The translations under genes and the position numbers were made by a program. A model generated the notes under the pieces. It searched no databases and was not told the origin of the DNA. It saw only the letters and a list, made by a program, of their open reading frames with translations. Source: Bradyrhizobium zhanjiangense (GTDB lineage Bacteria > Pseudomonadota > Alphaproteobacteria > Rhizobiales > Xanthobacteraceae). From it: 64,000 nt of DNA. Shown one piece after another: positions 8,663 to 17,446 of this stretch; positions within the stretch are counted from its first letter, which is position 1, and each line of letters begins with the position of its first letter. The stretch covers positions 2,315,001 to 2,379,000 of the forward strand of contig NZ_CP022221.1 of the NCBI RefSeq assembly GCF_004114935.1, written 5' to 3'.

Positions 8663-9754
8663 TCAATGATCCCGACTGCGCCCGCGACGGGCAGAACGGA
8701 CGCTGGAGCGCGGCGGGGCGCTCGATGAGCGCATGACGAGCCGGTACGGCAACACGACACTTCTTGGGACAGGACTTCCGGCAATGGCATTGATGAGATA
8801 GTCGGCGGCTCCCCGGCCGATTTCTGCTGCCGGAACACTGACTGTTGTGAGCGGCGGGTCCATTTGCGCCGCCAGCTCCACATCGTCAAATCCTGTAATG
8901 GAAAGCGTGGCCGGTACGGCCAGCCCCATCTTGCGAGCTTCTGCCATTGCACCGATGGCAAGCGTGTCGGTGGTGCAGATGACTGCTGTCGTGTCCGGAT
9001 GATCGGTGAGGAGTTGACGAAGGGCACTACGGCCCTGGGCAAGCGAATAATCGGCCTTGACGATCTGGTTTGGCTTGAGCGGGAGACCGGCGTCCGAGAG
9101 CGCGCGCTGAATTCCCTCGAGCCTGGCGCGGGATCTGTCATTGGACGCGGCGACAACGTTGGCAATCGCGCCGAAACGGACGTGTCCGAGCCTTAGCAGA
9201 TACTCCGTCATCTCACGGGTGGCGCTTTCGTTGTCGATTCCGATCGCGGGGATGCCGCCGCCGGCCTTGGCAACATAGGTGGTGATGACGGGTACACCTG
9301 CCTGTTCGATTAGGCTCCTCAGCTCCCGTCCGTGGGAAGCTCCGACCAGCACGATTCCATCGATGCCGCGTTCAATGAGACTTTGCAGTTCCTGAAGTTC
9401 ACGGCGCTGGTCATATTGCGAATTTGCAATGAACAGCGTGTAGCCGCTTTCGCTCAGGCGGTTCTGGAGCGCTTCCACGCCTTCTGCAAAGATACCGAGC
9501 GCCAGTGTCGGAACGATGACGCCGACGGTCCGCATGCGTCCCGACTTCAATGCTCTGGCTGCGCTATCGCGCGTGTAGGCGAGGTCATTGATATGCCGCA
9601 TGACCCTGTCGCGAAGCTCCGGCCGTACGATATCGGGGTGATTGAGAACCCGCGACACCGTCGCCGGCGACACATTCGCCTTCCGGGCAACGTCCTCGAT
9701 CTTCACCCGCGGCTGCTGGCGGCCTTTTGGCGCGATTACAGATTTCTTGTCCAT
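8663..9754 (-). CDS. LacI-family transcriptional regulator
   Basis: 363 residues. A LacI helix-turn-helix fills residues ~17-70 (VKIEDVARKANVSPATVSRV, hinge-like SAARALKSGRMRTVGV). A periplasmic-binding-type effector domain follows, with GIDGIVLVGASHG, ADYSLAQGRSALRQLL and a SITGFDDVELAAQM sugar-binding-like segment. Family members usually repress catabolic genes and release DNA on binding a sugar or related ligand. The palindromes at 3678, 3842 and 9953 have the even, CG-centred symmetry typical of this family and lie in promoters of flanking genes, so they are its likely targets. The last is 200 bases from its own start, allowing autoregulation. The effector is unknown. Confidence 0.9.
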   Translation of the reverse strand: MDKKSVIAPKGRQQPRVKIEDVARKANVSPATVSRVLNHPDIVRPELRDRVMRHINDLAYTRDSAARALKSGRMRTVGVIVPTLALGIFAEGVEALQNRLSESGYTLFIANSQYDQRRELQELQSLIERGIDGIVLVGASHGRELRSLIEQAGVPVITTYVAKAGGGIPAIGIDNESATREMTEYLLRLGHVRFGAIANVVAASNDRSRARLEGIQRALSDAGLPLKPNQIVKADYSLAQGRSALRQLLTDHPDTTAVICTTDTLAIGAMAEARKMGLAVPATLSITGFDDVELAAQMDPPLTTVSVPAAEIGRGAADYLINAIAGSPVPRSVVLPYRLVMRSSSAPPRSSVRSARRGRSRDH

Positions 9755-9924
9755 TTGCGTTGGTCAACCAGGAGAAGGAGAGGGTCTCCCCTCAAAAGGG
9801 TTAAACCATCACGAGCGCCACCTTCTCAAGCCCTGTATGCGGGCCATCGGCGCTATTTTCTGACCCTCTCATGCGCAGATGGAGCGGCATGAAGCGAATC
9901 TCATTCGAAGGTTGGTTGATTCGC

Positions 9925-9974
9925 TTGACTCCGGTTCTTGCGGGGCCTAATTCTGAAATCGATTTCAGAAATCG
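9925..9974 (+). promoter_or_regulatory. Promoter with perfect 20-bp palindromic operator for the CoA transferase
   Basis: TTGACT (9925-9930), a 17-base spacer and TAATTC (9948-9953) form a near-consensus sigma-70 promoter. TTCTGAAATCGATTTCAGAA (9951-9970), a perfect 20-bp palindrome, overlaps the -10 box and start site. From CTGAAATC the next 22 bases are identical to 3842-3863. The 5' leader to the ATG at 10020 is about 60 bases. Confidence 0.8.
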
Positions 9975-10019
9975 AGAGCCAACAGCTCGATCTCAGGTAA
10001 AACCGAAAGCAAGGATGGA

Positions 10020-11222
10020 ATGGTCGATCTCTTGAAGGGCATCCGTGTCCTCAGCTTCAATCACTTTCTGATGGGTCCGGTCGGCGTGCAGTTTCTCGCC
10101 GACCTCGGTGCGGACGTGATCGCCGTGGAACCGCCCGGGGGGGCCTTTCAGAGGAAATGGGGCGGGGCGGACAAGCGGGTTGACGGCCAATCGATGTTGC
10201 TTCTGACGGGAAATCGCAACAAACGCAGCCTCACGCTCGATCTTAAAAAACCCGAAGCCGTGGTCATCGCCAGGCAACTGATCGCTAAATCAGATGTAAT
10301 CGCAGAGAACTTCCGTCCGGGTGTGCTCGACAAGCTTGGTCTCGGCTACGAGGATGCAAAGAAGATCAATCCGCAGATCATCTATGCCGCTGCCTCCGGC
10401 TACGGTCCTGACGGGCCCTATGTCGATCGTCCAGGCCAGGATCTCTTGATCCAGGCGCTATCAGGACTTGCGATGATCACCGGAAGTCGCGAGCAGGGGC
10501 CGCGGGCTGTCGGCGTTTCCGCCATCGATCATCACGGCGCTGCCTTGTTTGCGGCGGGGATCCTGGCTGCCCTGGTGAGGAAAGCGCGGACGGGGCAGGG
10601 CTGCCGCGTCGATGTTAGCCTGCTGTCGGCTGCGCTCGACCTGCAGATGGAATCTTTTACCTGCTACCTGAACGGCCAAAGGCCTGACGACGTCCGTCAG
10701 CCGGGCCCGGTGGCCGGCTGGTACTACGGCGCGCCTTACGGCATCTATGCGACACGCGATGGGCACATTGCGATCTCTTTGGGATCGCTGGAGGCGCTCT
10801 TCTGCGCGCTTGGCCTTCCGGCCGACCAGCGAATTCCCGACGAGGAGGCCTATCGCCGGCGGGACGAGGCCTCAGCCATGATTGCGGCCAGCGTCGCCAA
10901 ACGCACAACCAGCGAATGCATCGTCTTGTTCGAGGCGCGTGGAATTTGGCACGCTGCGGTGAACGATTATGCGGACGTCGTTGCGGATCCGCAGATTGCG
11001 CACAACAGAAATTTTCAGGTCGTGACCGGCGCGACCGGAGCTCCCATCACCCTTGTCAGCCATCCCGTGCGCTACGACGGCGAGCAGCCGGACGTGCGTT
11101 TGCCGCCGCAAAAGCTCGGTGCGCAAACGGAAGAGATTCTGAAAGAGCTGGGCTATGACGCCAGGAACTTGAAGCATCTTTACGACACGGGCGCCATCGG
11201 TGCTGCGGACTCGCATCACTGA
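10020..11222 (+). CDS. CaiB/BaiF-type (class III) CoA transferase
   Basis: 400 residues with the interlocked class III CoA-transferase fold. LLKGIRVLSFNHFLMGPVG starts it, followed by LADLGADVIAVEPPGG (CoA site), NRNKRSLTLDLKKPEA, ENFRPGVLDKLGLGY and YAAASGYGPDGPY. The presumed catalytic aspartate is D198 in GCRVDVSLL. Such enzymes move CoA between carboxylic acids such as carnitine, formate/oxalate, succinate or benzylsuccinate. It is expressed from the repressed promoter at 9925. With the enoyl-CoA hydratase and the MHS carboxylate transporter it suggests activation of an imported acid to its CoA thioester, then hydration. The acid is unknown. Confidence 0.9.
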   Translation: MVDLLKGIRVLSFNHFLMGPVGVQFLADLGADVIAVEPPGGAFQRKWGGADKRVDGQSMLLLTGNRNKRSLTLDLKKPEAVVIARQLIAKSDVIAENFRPGVLDKLGLGYEDAKKINPQIIYAAASGYGPDGPYVDRPGQDLLIQALSGLAMITGSREQGPRAVGVSAIDHHGAALFAAGILAALVRKARTGQGCRVDVSLLSAALDLQMESFTCYLNGQRPDDVRQPGPVAGWYYGAPYGIYATRDGHIAISLGSLEALFCALGLPADQRIPDEEAYRRRDEASAMIAASVAKRTTSECIVLFEARGIWHAAVNDYADVVADPQIAHNRNFQVVTGATGAPITLVSHPVRYDGEQPDVRLPPQKLGAQTEEILKELGYDARNLKHLYDTGAIGAADSHH

Positions 11223-11471
11223 GCGAATAAAGAGGATTCTCGAAAGCGGCACGCTTGCGTCAGGAGGGGTATGGTGATCCGCATAAACTTCCACGCGGCT
11301 TTCCTTCCGGTGCTGCTGACGAGGCTTGCTCCTCGGCAGCGATGCAACCAAGCACGCTTGGAAGTCTCATGAACACTAACCGTTCACGCCAGTCCAGGAT
11401 CTGTTGGTAAAGAGCTTTAAGTTGCCGCCAGGCCAAAGCCGCGCGGCGAGTTTTATGTTGGACCAGAAGCC

Positions 11472-12623
11472 ATGTCGGAAAGCCAATATCTGCCCGCGCG
11501 CGAGCGTATGCTGAAGCGCATTGCCGAGACTCGGGACACTGCACGCTCGGGCTTGCCACACTGGGCGAGTGCCGCCGACGGAAAATGGACGTTTACGCCC
11601 GATGGTGATTGGACCGGCGGGGCATTTGTCGGTGAGCTTTGGCTCGCGCATCTCGCTGATCCCAGGCGGTTCCCAATCGAAGACGCGCGAGCTGCGCTAA
11701 GCCGAATGTTGCCGCGTGCCGAGCGGCTTACGGCCTTCAAGGGCTTCGGCTTCTATCATGCCGGCGCCCTCGGCAGCATCCTGTTCAAGGAAGAAAACGC
11801 GCGCGCGGTGGCTCTGACAGCAGCAAGGTCGCTTCGTGATATGTTCGATCCACACCTCGGACTGATACCGTTGGGCAGGGATGCCGAGGAGGCGAGCGCA
11901 GTCGGAGCCTCCGAGAGCAGCATCGACTCGCTCCAGGCGATAGGCCTGCTCTATTGGGCCGCGGACGAGCTTTCCGATGCCCGGATGGAGGAGGTCGCCA
12001 ATGCACATATGCGGCGCGTCCTGGAGATCCATGTGCGGCAGGACAATTCAGTTATCCAGTCTTCCACGCTTGATCCACACACCGGCAAGGTGCTCAGAAC
12101 GCACACGCACAAAGGATATAGCGATATCAGCACCTGGGGCCGCGCGCAGGGATGGGCGATGCTCTACACCGCTCACGCCGCCATGGTCCGCCCGGACGAA
12201 CCGCTATGGCGCGACTACGCCGTGCGCCTTCTTGACTGGTGGATCGACCATGTCCCCGCGGATCTCATTGCCTTCTGGGATTTCGACGATCCGGCGATCC
12301 CCAACACCAGCAGGGATACTGCGGCTACTGCTATCGCTGCCGCCGCGGCGCTGCGCCTCGCATCCGCACTTGGTCCTGAGGGGGGCGCGAAATATCGATC
12401 ATTTGCGGAGCGCACAGTTACTCAGCTGAGCTCGAAATACCTGACACCGACTGCTCCCGATGACCCGCGCCCGCCTGGAATGCTCACCGGCGGCTGCTTC
12501 ACCCGAAAGGCGATCGTGCGCGATATCGATGCGGCCCAGAACGTTGAGCTGATCTTCGGAAGCTACTTCCTGTTTGAATGTCTTGCCATCCTGACGGATC
12601 TGGTGCCGCCTGGCTGGATCTAG
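11472..12623 (+). CDS. Glycoside hydrolase family 88/105-type unsaturated uronyl hydrolase
   Basis: 383 residues forming an (alpha/alpha)6 barrel. Recognisable blocks are DGDWTGGAFVGELWLAH near the start, HKGYSDISTWGRAQGWAML around residue 213-231, and WDFDDPAIPNTSRDTAATAIA. The last motif is the W-(D)FDDP-DTSA-type stretch shared by GH88 glucuronyl and GH105 rhamnogalacturonyl hydrolases, followed by a LIFGSYFLFECL ending. These enzymes remove unsaturated uronic acid from pectin- or glycosaminoglycan-derived oligosaccharides by hydrating the double bond. No signal peptide, so it acts in the cytoplasm. It lies ahead of a DapA-family enzyme and an aldehyde dehydrogenase in the same direction, which fits sugar-acid breakdown. 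Confidence 0.85.
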   Translation: MSESQYLPARERMLKRIAETRDTARSGLPHWASAADGKWTFTPDGDWTGGAFVGELWLAHLADPRRFPIEDARAALSRMLPRAERLTAFKGFGFYHAGALGSILFKEENARAVALTAARSLRDMFDPHLGLIPLGRDAEEASAVGASESSIDSLQAIGLLYWAADELSDARMEEVANAHMRRVLEIHVRQDNSVIQSSTLDPHTGKVLRTHTHKGYSDISTWGRAQGWAMLYTAHAAMVRPDEPLWRDYAVRLLDWWIDHVPADLIAFWDFDDPAIPNTSRDTAATAIAAAAALRLASALGPEGGAKYRSFAERTVTQLSSKYLTPTAPDDPRPPGMLTGGCFTRKAIVRDIDAAQNVELIFGSYFLFECLAILTDLVPPGWI

Positions 12624-12790
12624 AGGCGCGAAAGGCTTCCAAGGCGAGCAAAGCCTTAAAACCAATCTTGTTTATGACGCCACGCCAGTCAATCTGTCCA
12701 AAAAGTGCGACGGCATTGGCTCCGCTCCTTGTTTGCGATGGGCTGATCGAGTTCGACAGCAACTGACCGCCCCTGTCTGGAATCCCCTAC

Positions 12791-13720
12791 ATGAGAAATG
12801 CGAAAACTCCCGTCTATCGCGGCTTGTTCCCGGTCGCTCCGACGCCGTTTACGGACACTGGAGATCTCGATCTCGAAGGGCAGCGGCGCGTTCTCGATTG
12901 CATGATTGATCAAGGCGTGGACGGGATCTGCATTCTGGCCAACTATTCCGAGCAGTTCCTGCTATCTGATCAGGAACGTGACATTCTGGTCGAGCTCTGT
13001 CTTTCGCATGTCGCGGGCCGCAAGCCAGTCATGGTGACCTGCAGCCATTTCAGCACGCAGATTGCGGTGCAACGCGCCCGTTATGCGGCCGAACGTGGCG
13101 CAAGCCTCCTCATGCTGATGCCTCCTTATCATGGTGCAAGCCTCAAGGCGGATGAAGGCGCCATGATCGGGCATTTCGGCCGGGTCGCGGACGCAGCCGG
13201 GATTCCAATTATGGTCCAGGACGCGCCGCTCTCCGGCGTTACATTGACGGTCCCGTTTCTCGTCCGGCTCGCTTGCGAGGTGCCGCTCGCCAGATATTTC
13301 AAGATCGAGGTGCCGTTTGCGGCTGCCAAGCTCCGCAGTCTGATCGAGCTCGGCGGTGAGGTCATCATTGGTCCTTTCGACGGGGAGGAAGCCATCACCA
13401 TGATGGCAGACCTCGATGCCGGTGCGATCGGGACAATGTCGAGCGCGCTGTTGCCCGATCTGCTCCGCCCCATGCTCGATCATCACAAAGCGGGCGGCAG
13501 GCAGGAAGCCGCTCTTGCATATGCAAGGGTGCTGCCGCTCATCAATTTCGAAAACCGCCAGTGTGGCCTGCGCGCCGCCAAGAGCGTAATGGCTGAAGGT
13601 GGCGTGATCAAATGCGAAGCCGTGCGGCATCCGCTCGAGCAGATCCATCCGGCGACGAGAGCTGGATTGATCGAGCTTGCGCGTGAGCTCAACCCGCTGG
13701 CTCTTCGCTGGGGACATTGA
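12791..13720 (+). CDS. DapA-family keto-sugar-acid dehydratase/aldolase
   Basis: 309 residues, a dihydrodipicolinate-synthase-type TIM barrel. It opens YRGLFPVAPTPFTDTGDLD. The Schiff-base lysine is K171 in ARYFKIE, and IIGPFDGEEAITM-like strand ends follow. The YNxP tyrosine of true DapA is replaced (VQDAPLSG), so this is not lysine biosynthesis. Family relatives cleave or dehydrate 2-keto-3-deoxy sugar acids; L-2-keto-3-deoxyarabonate dehydratase is one and is normally paired with alpha-ketoglutaric semialdehyde dehydrogenase. Nine bases separate it from just such a dehydrogenase, making that pair the best guess. The ribosome-binding site before the ATG is weak. Confidence 0.82.
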   Translation: MRNAKTPVYRGLFPVAPTPFTDTGDLDLEGQRRVLDCMIDQGVDGICILANYSEQFLLSDQERDILVELCLSHVAGRKPVMVTCSHFSTQIAVQRARYAAERGASLLMLMPPYHGASLKADEGAMIGHFGRVADAAGIPIMVQDAPLSGVTLTVPFLVRLACEVPLARYFKIEVPFAAAKLRSLIELGGEVIIGPFDGEEAITMMADLDAGAIGTMSSALLPDLLRPMLDHHKAGGRQEAALAYARVLPLINFENRQCGLRAAKSVMAEGGVIKCEAVRHPLEQIHPATRAGLIELARELNPLALRWGH

Positions 13721-13729
13721 GGTGCGGGC

Positions 13730-15196
13730 ATGATGCGGCGGGAACAAGCCACGCAGGCAGAACCTGTGTACCCCAAGATTAGGATGTTCATTGCCGGCGA
13801 ATGGACGGAAGGGGGTTCGGATCGCTCGGAAGAGATCATCAACCCTGCGACCGGCCAGCCGATTGGCGAAACTCCTTATGCGTCCCGCGGCGATCTCGAT
13901 CGCGCGATCCTGGCCGCTAAGGAGGGCTTTGAGATTTGGCGAAAGGTTTCGGCCTTTGACCGATACAGGACGATGCGCAAGGCCGCCGATCTCATACGCT
14001 CGCGCGCAGCCCGCATCGCATCGATCATGACGCTCGAACAGGGTAAGCCGCTCACGGAGTCGAGTGCTGAAGCGCTCCTTGCTGCCGATATCATCGACTG
14101 GCTCTCCGAGGAAGGGCGGCGCGCATATGGGCGGATCGTCCCGGCGCGCTTTGGCAATATCGCCCAGCTCGTGACCAAGGAGCCGGTCGGGCCCGTTGCG
14201 GCATTTACGCCCTGGAATTTTCCGATCAACCAGGCCGTGCGGAAGATCTCCGCCAGCCTTGCAGCCGGCTGCTCCATCATCGTCAAGGGACCTGAAGAGA
14301 CGCCAGCGAGCTGCATGGAGCTGGTGCGTAGTTTCGCGGATGCGGGCTTGCCGGCGGGCGTGATCAATCTCGTCTTCGGGGTGCCATCCGAAGTTTCAGA
14401 TTATCTCATACGCCATCCTATCATCCGGAAAGTCTCCTTCACCGGTTCGACCGTGGTCGGAAAGCATCTCGCAGCCCTTGCCGGCGCCCATATGAAGCGC
14501 GCCACCATGGAGCTCGGCGGGCACGCGCCTGCCATCGTTTTCCCGGATGCCGACGTCGAGAAAGCCGCAAGAATCTTGTCGGCGAACAAGTTCCGCAATG
14601 CGGGCCAAGTCTGCGTCTCGCCGACGCGGTTTCTCGTGCATGAGAGTATCTATGAAGATTTCGTTAAGAGGTTCGTTGCTGAGGCCAGCGCGATCAAGGT
14701 TGGCAATGGCCTTGAAAGAGATAGCCGGATGGGGCCGCTCGCCAATTCGCGGCGGGTCGATGCAATGGGGAGCCTTGTCGCGGACGCTCTCGATTGCGGC
14801 GCCCAGTTGCGCACCGGCGGCAAGCGTATCGGCAATACGGGGTACTTCTTCGAGCCGACTGTCCTGACCGATGTTCCACCTCAAGCGCGCATCATGAATG
14901 AAGAGCCGTTCGGCCCTGTCGCGCCGATTGCGCGGTTTAAAACCTATGACGAGGTTGTGGCGGAGGCCAATCGACTGCCTTACGGGCTCGCCGCCTACGC
15001 CTACACGCGATCCGCCGCAACGATGGCCGCGATCGGGGCCGATCTCCAATGCGGGATGGTATCGATCAATCATCATGGCCTTGGGCTTCCCGAAGTGCCC
15101 TTCGGAGGAACGAAGGAGTCCGGCTTCGGTTCGGAAGGTGGCCTCGAGGCAATCGAGGGCTATCTCGACACCAAATTCGTGAGCCAGGCGAGCTAG
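13730..15196 (+). CDS. NAD(P)-dependent aldehyde dehydrogenase, succinate/alpha-ketoglutaric semialdehyde type
   Basis: 488 residues of the class I-like ALDH fold. Seen are FTPWNFPINQAVRKI (oxyanion asparagine), SFTGSTVVGK (cofactor loop), the general-base glutamate E261 in MELGGHAP, the nucleophile C295 in NAGQVCVSPTR, and NEEPFGPVAPI with a final GGTKESGFGSEGG. This motif set is that of succinate-semialdehyde and alpha-ketoglutaric semialdehyde dehydrogenases. Start: tandem ATGATG after GAGGTG, nine bases after the DapA-family gene, so translation is probably coupled. Together they could convert a keto-deoxy pentonate to 2-oxoglutarate; this is inferred from pairing, not from substrate residues. 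A strong terminator follows at 15318. Confidence 0.9.
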   Translation: MMRREQATQAEPVYPKIRMFIAGEWTEGGSDRSEEIINPATGQPIGETPYASRGDLDRAILAAKEGFEIWRKVSAFDRYRTMRKAADLIRSRAARIASIMTLEQGKPLTESSAEALLAADIIDWLSEEGRRAYGRIVPARFGNIAQLVTKEPVGPVAAFTPWNFPINQAVRKISASLAAGCSIIVKGPEETPASCMELVRSFADAGLPAGVINLVFGVPSEVSDYLIRHPIIRKVSFTGSTVVGKHLAALAGAHMKRATMELGGHAPAIVFPDADVEKAARILSANKFRNAGQVCVSPTRFLVHESIYEDFVKRFVAEASAIKVGNGLERDSRMGPLANSRRVDAMGSLVADALDCGAQLRTGGKRIGNTGYFFEPTVLTDVPPQARIMNEEPFGPVAPIARFKTYDEVVAEANRLPYGLAAYAYTRSAATMAAIGADLQCGMVSINHHGLGLPEVPFGGTKESGFGSEGGLEAIEGYLDTKFVSQAS

Positions 15197-15317
15197 AACC
15201 GGAATACCAGATACCAAGCCGGAGCAGAACGACTTCGTTAGTGCCGCCGGATCGCCTCAAGCGCTCCGCCCTTCTCCGCTGGCAGACCGGTACGTCTGCC
15301 TTCTCCCCAGACTTGAG

Positions 15318-15352
15318 CCGCTGTCGGAGAAATCCGGCAGCGGTCCTTTTCT
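15318..15352 (+). terminator. Rho-independent terminator after the aldehyde dehydrogenase
   Basis: An 11-bp stem, CCGCTGTCGGA paired with TCCGGCAGCGG (one G-U pair), with a GAAA tetraloop, is followed by TCCTTTTCTTT. Confidence 0.85.
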
Positions 15353-15489
15353 TTGCTGGACCGACACCTTCTTGTTCTTTCAGGCGGGAGCAGAAATGAG
15401 TAACTTGTCCGGCAGATCAGCGCGGACGGATAACAGCTGCGTGTGCCAAAGCCGTCAAGTATCGGCGCCAATGATAGACCGCGAGAACC

Positions 15490-15850
15490 ACGAATATTGG
15501 TGCCGCCCAGCATGACGGCGATGACCATCTCACGCGCAGAAGCGCGCGGATGCGGAGCAGGAAGACAGTAGACCCGGTTCGACCGCATCACCAAAGGCGA
15601 AATCGATAACGATTCGGGCCTTGGCAGTATCGACCAATGCGTCGGCGGTGATGCGCAGGCCGCCATACTCTGTTTCCTCGCGAATGCGATTGACCTTGAC
15701 GCTGGTTCGATCGAACTCCACCCCCATCGTTATAAGAAACGCCGCTGACTTCTTTGAAGATGCGGACCATCTCGTCGTAATCATCGCTCTCGATGCCGAG
15801 GAAGTCGAGGGAGCACCACGGACTCGTGGAAAAATGGCCCGCTGGAGCCA
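15490..15850 (-). pseudogene. Remnant of an AbiEii-type nucleotidyltransferase toxin, two frameshifts
   Basis: Three reading frames in succession on the minus strand hold pieces of one protein: SLDFLGIESDDYDEMVRIF, then VNRIREETEYGGLRITADAL with ARIVIDFAFGDAVEPG, then LPAPHPRASAREMVIAVMLG. These match, in order, the AbiEii/AbiGii toxin core: a 'DLDLLG' catalytic strand, 'IREE.EYGGLRV', 'I.IDIGFGDAV.P', and the 'LPAP...YP.E.V.AEK' end. AbiEii proteins are type IV toxins that block growth during phage infection. Neither a start nor the partner AbiEi antitoxin is present, so this is a dead relic. It marks the change from catabolic genes to accessory DNA. Confidence 0.7.
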
Positions 15851-15860
15851 TACCAAGCGT

Positions 15861-16763
15861 TTACGATCGGGCCAAATGCGGGAGGGTCAGTTCACCTTTG
15901 CCTGCGACAACTGAGAGGTTGAGTTCCTGCGCGGCAGCATCCAGAACCGGCACGGAAACGGCACTCTCGCGCGCTAGGCGCACAGCACACTCGATGTCCT
16001 TTGCAGCATTTGCAATCGATATTGCCAGTACATCTGGTTTCTCTCCCAACAAAAAGGCGGCAAAGGCTTGGAATATTCCACTGTTCGTAGAGCCCCGACT
16101 GACCAAAGAGCGCAGTGTTACAAGATCTATCTGAAGACTATCCGCGAATTGGCAGACCTCAGCGGCGACCGCAGCTATGCCCATAGTCATGCTGTTGTAA
16201 ACAAGCTTGAGCTTGTGGCCGTCTCCGACATCTCCAACATGCATAACGGTCTCGCAAAACGCAGCAAGAATGCGTTCAGCGACCGGAAAGAGTGTTGCAT
16301 CCGATCCAACCATCGCATTGAGAAGGCCGAGCTCTGCTTGCTCGGGGCTTCGTGTTACTGGAGCATCAACAAAGCTTAGACCTCGTCTGTGCGCCGTTTT
16401 CGCCAATGCAATGGTCGATGCGGGATACGAGGTCGTACAATCAATTATCAAACCTCCTCGGCACATGTGAACAAACAGTCCATCGCGATCGAGGCACACC
16501 GCCTCAACTTCGCGGCTGGACGGTAAGGACAACACCACCACGCTTACATGCCGCGCCAACTCAGCGATCGACGCATGCTCGCGGGCCCCTGCATCTGTCA
16601 GGCGATCAGCACCGAACCGGTTCTCGTTGACTTTGATGTGGAGTTCGTTTTGCTGACGCAGCAGGCTGATGCCGATACCTGTTCCCATGCGCCCCGCTCC
16701 GATAAGCCCTATGCTCTGCTTAATCGTTTTGGGAGCCGCGTTCGCTGATGATCCCTTGCTCAT
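15861..16763 (-). CDS. 3-hydroxyisobutyrate dehydrogenase-family NAD(P)-dependent oxidoreductase
   Basis: 300 residues. The Rossmann domain begins SIGLIGAGRMGTGIG. DAPVTRSPEQAELG and AMVGSD follow, and then the catalytic lysine region GDGHKLKLVYNSM. The helical C-terminal domain is complete. Family members oxidise beta-hydroxy acids or reduce the matching semialdehydes; imine-reducing members exist. Its ATG overlaps the stop of the HAD gene (ATGA at 16760-16763), so it is the last gene of a coupled three-gene operon with the PurF-like protein. No housekeeping role in valine breakdown is suggested by the neighbours; a tailoring step in small-molecule synthesis is more likely, as an inference. 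Confidence 0.87.
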   Translation of the reverse strand: MSKGSSANAAPKTIKQSIGLIGAGRMGTGIGISLLRQQNELHIKVNENRFGADRLTDAGAREHASIAELARHVSVVVLSLPSSREVEAVCLDRDGLFVHMCRGGLIIDCTTSYPASTIALAKTAHRRGLSFVDAPVTRSPEQAELGLLNAMVGSDATLFPVAERILAAFCETVMHVGDVGDGHKLKLVYNSMTMGIAAVAAEVCQFADSLQIDLVTLRSLVSRGSTNSGIFQAFAAFLLGEKPDVLAISIANAAKDIECAVRLARESAVSVPVLDAAAQELNLSVVAGKGELTLPHLARS

Positions 16764-17446
16764 GATTTAGCATTCCGAAAGAAGCCATGGCTTTGTAGGA
16801 TGGGCAACAGCTCGTGATGGTTGTTGATGGTGTAATCTGGACGCGCGGCTTGCAGGCGCGACGCCGAAACAAATCCTCCGGTAATGGATATGCTTGTCAG
16901 CCCGAGATTGCGTGCAATATCAGTCTCGACGGGCATATCGCCGATGATGAAGGTTGACGACGGCTTCAGGTTGTACCTGTGCATATAAAGGTGAAGCCGC
17001 TCTCCTTTGCTCATCGATTTGTATTGCGTTGCGCGGCTTTCAAAGGCGAGCACGTCGGTGACGTAGTCATCCACTCCAAGTCTTCTCAGCTGGAACTGAA
17101 GAGGCGCGACTATGTGGTTGCTGAGGATGATGAGGAGAGCAGATTCTCGTCGCGCTAACTCGAGCGCTCTGCGCGCTCCCTCACGTAAATCGGCTTTATC
17201 CGCAAGAGGCTCGTATGTGTCGTGAAACAGTGCGCCCTCGTCACGCTCCACTGCCTCAATCTCCTCCTGCGACATTCCGAGGCTACGATAAAGACGAGAG
17301 AGGGGGACATCACAATGCTCGCGAAAGGTGTTTATATTGATGCTCGGACGACCAAACCGGTCCAAAATTACATTGGTCGTTTCGAGCAGCGCGTATGTGT
17401 CATCGAGCAGTGTTCCGTTCCAGTCAAATACGAGAGCTGGTTTCAT
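16760..17446 (-). CDS. HAD-superfamily phosphatase
   Basis: 228 residues. Motif I is FDWNGTLLDD: the nucleophile aspartate is present and the +2 acid is asparagine, as in a known subgroup of phosphoglycolate-phosphatase-like HADs. An alpha-helical cap follows (residues ~15-85). Motif II is ILSN, motif III the lysine in QYKSMSKGE, and motif IV is IGDMPVETDIARNLG. It overlaps its neighbours on both sides by ATGA, showing tight coupling. In this setting it would most simply remove the 5-phosphate from the product of the PRPP-dependent PurF-like enzyme, but that is inferred. Confidence 0.85.
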   Translation of the reverse strand: MKPALVFDWNGTLLDDTYALLETTNVILDRFGRPSININTFREHCDVPLSRLYRSLGMSQEEIEAVERDEGALFHDTYEPLADKADLREGARRALELARRESALLIILSNHIVAPLQFQLRRLGVDDYVTDVLAFESRATQYKSMSKGERLHLYMHRYNLKPSSTFIIGDMPVETDIARNLGLTSISITGGFVSASRLQAARPDYTINNHHELLPILQSHGFFRNAKS

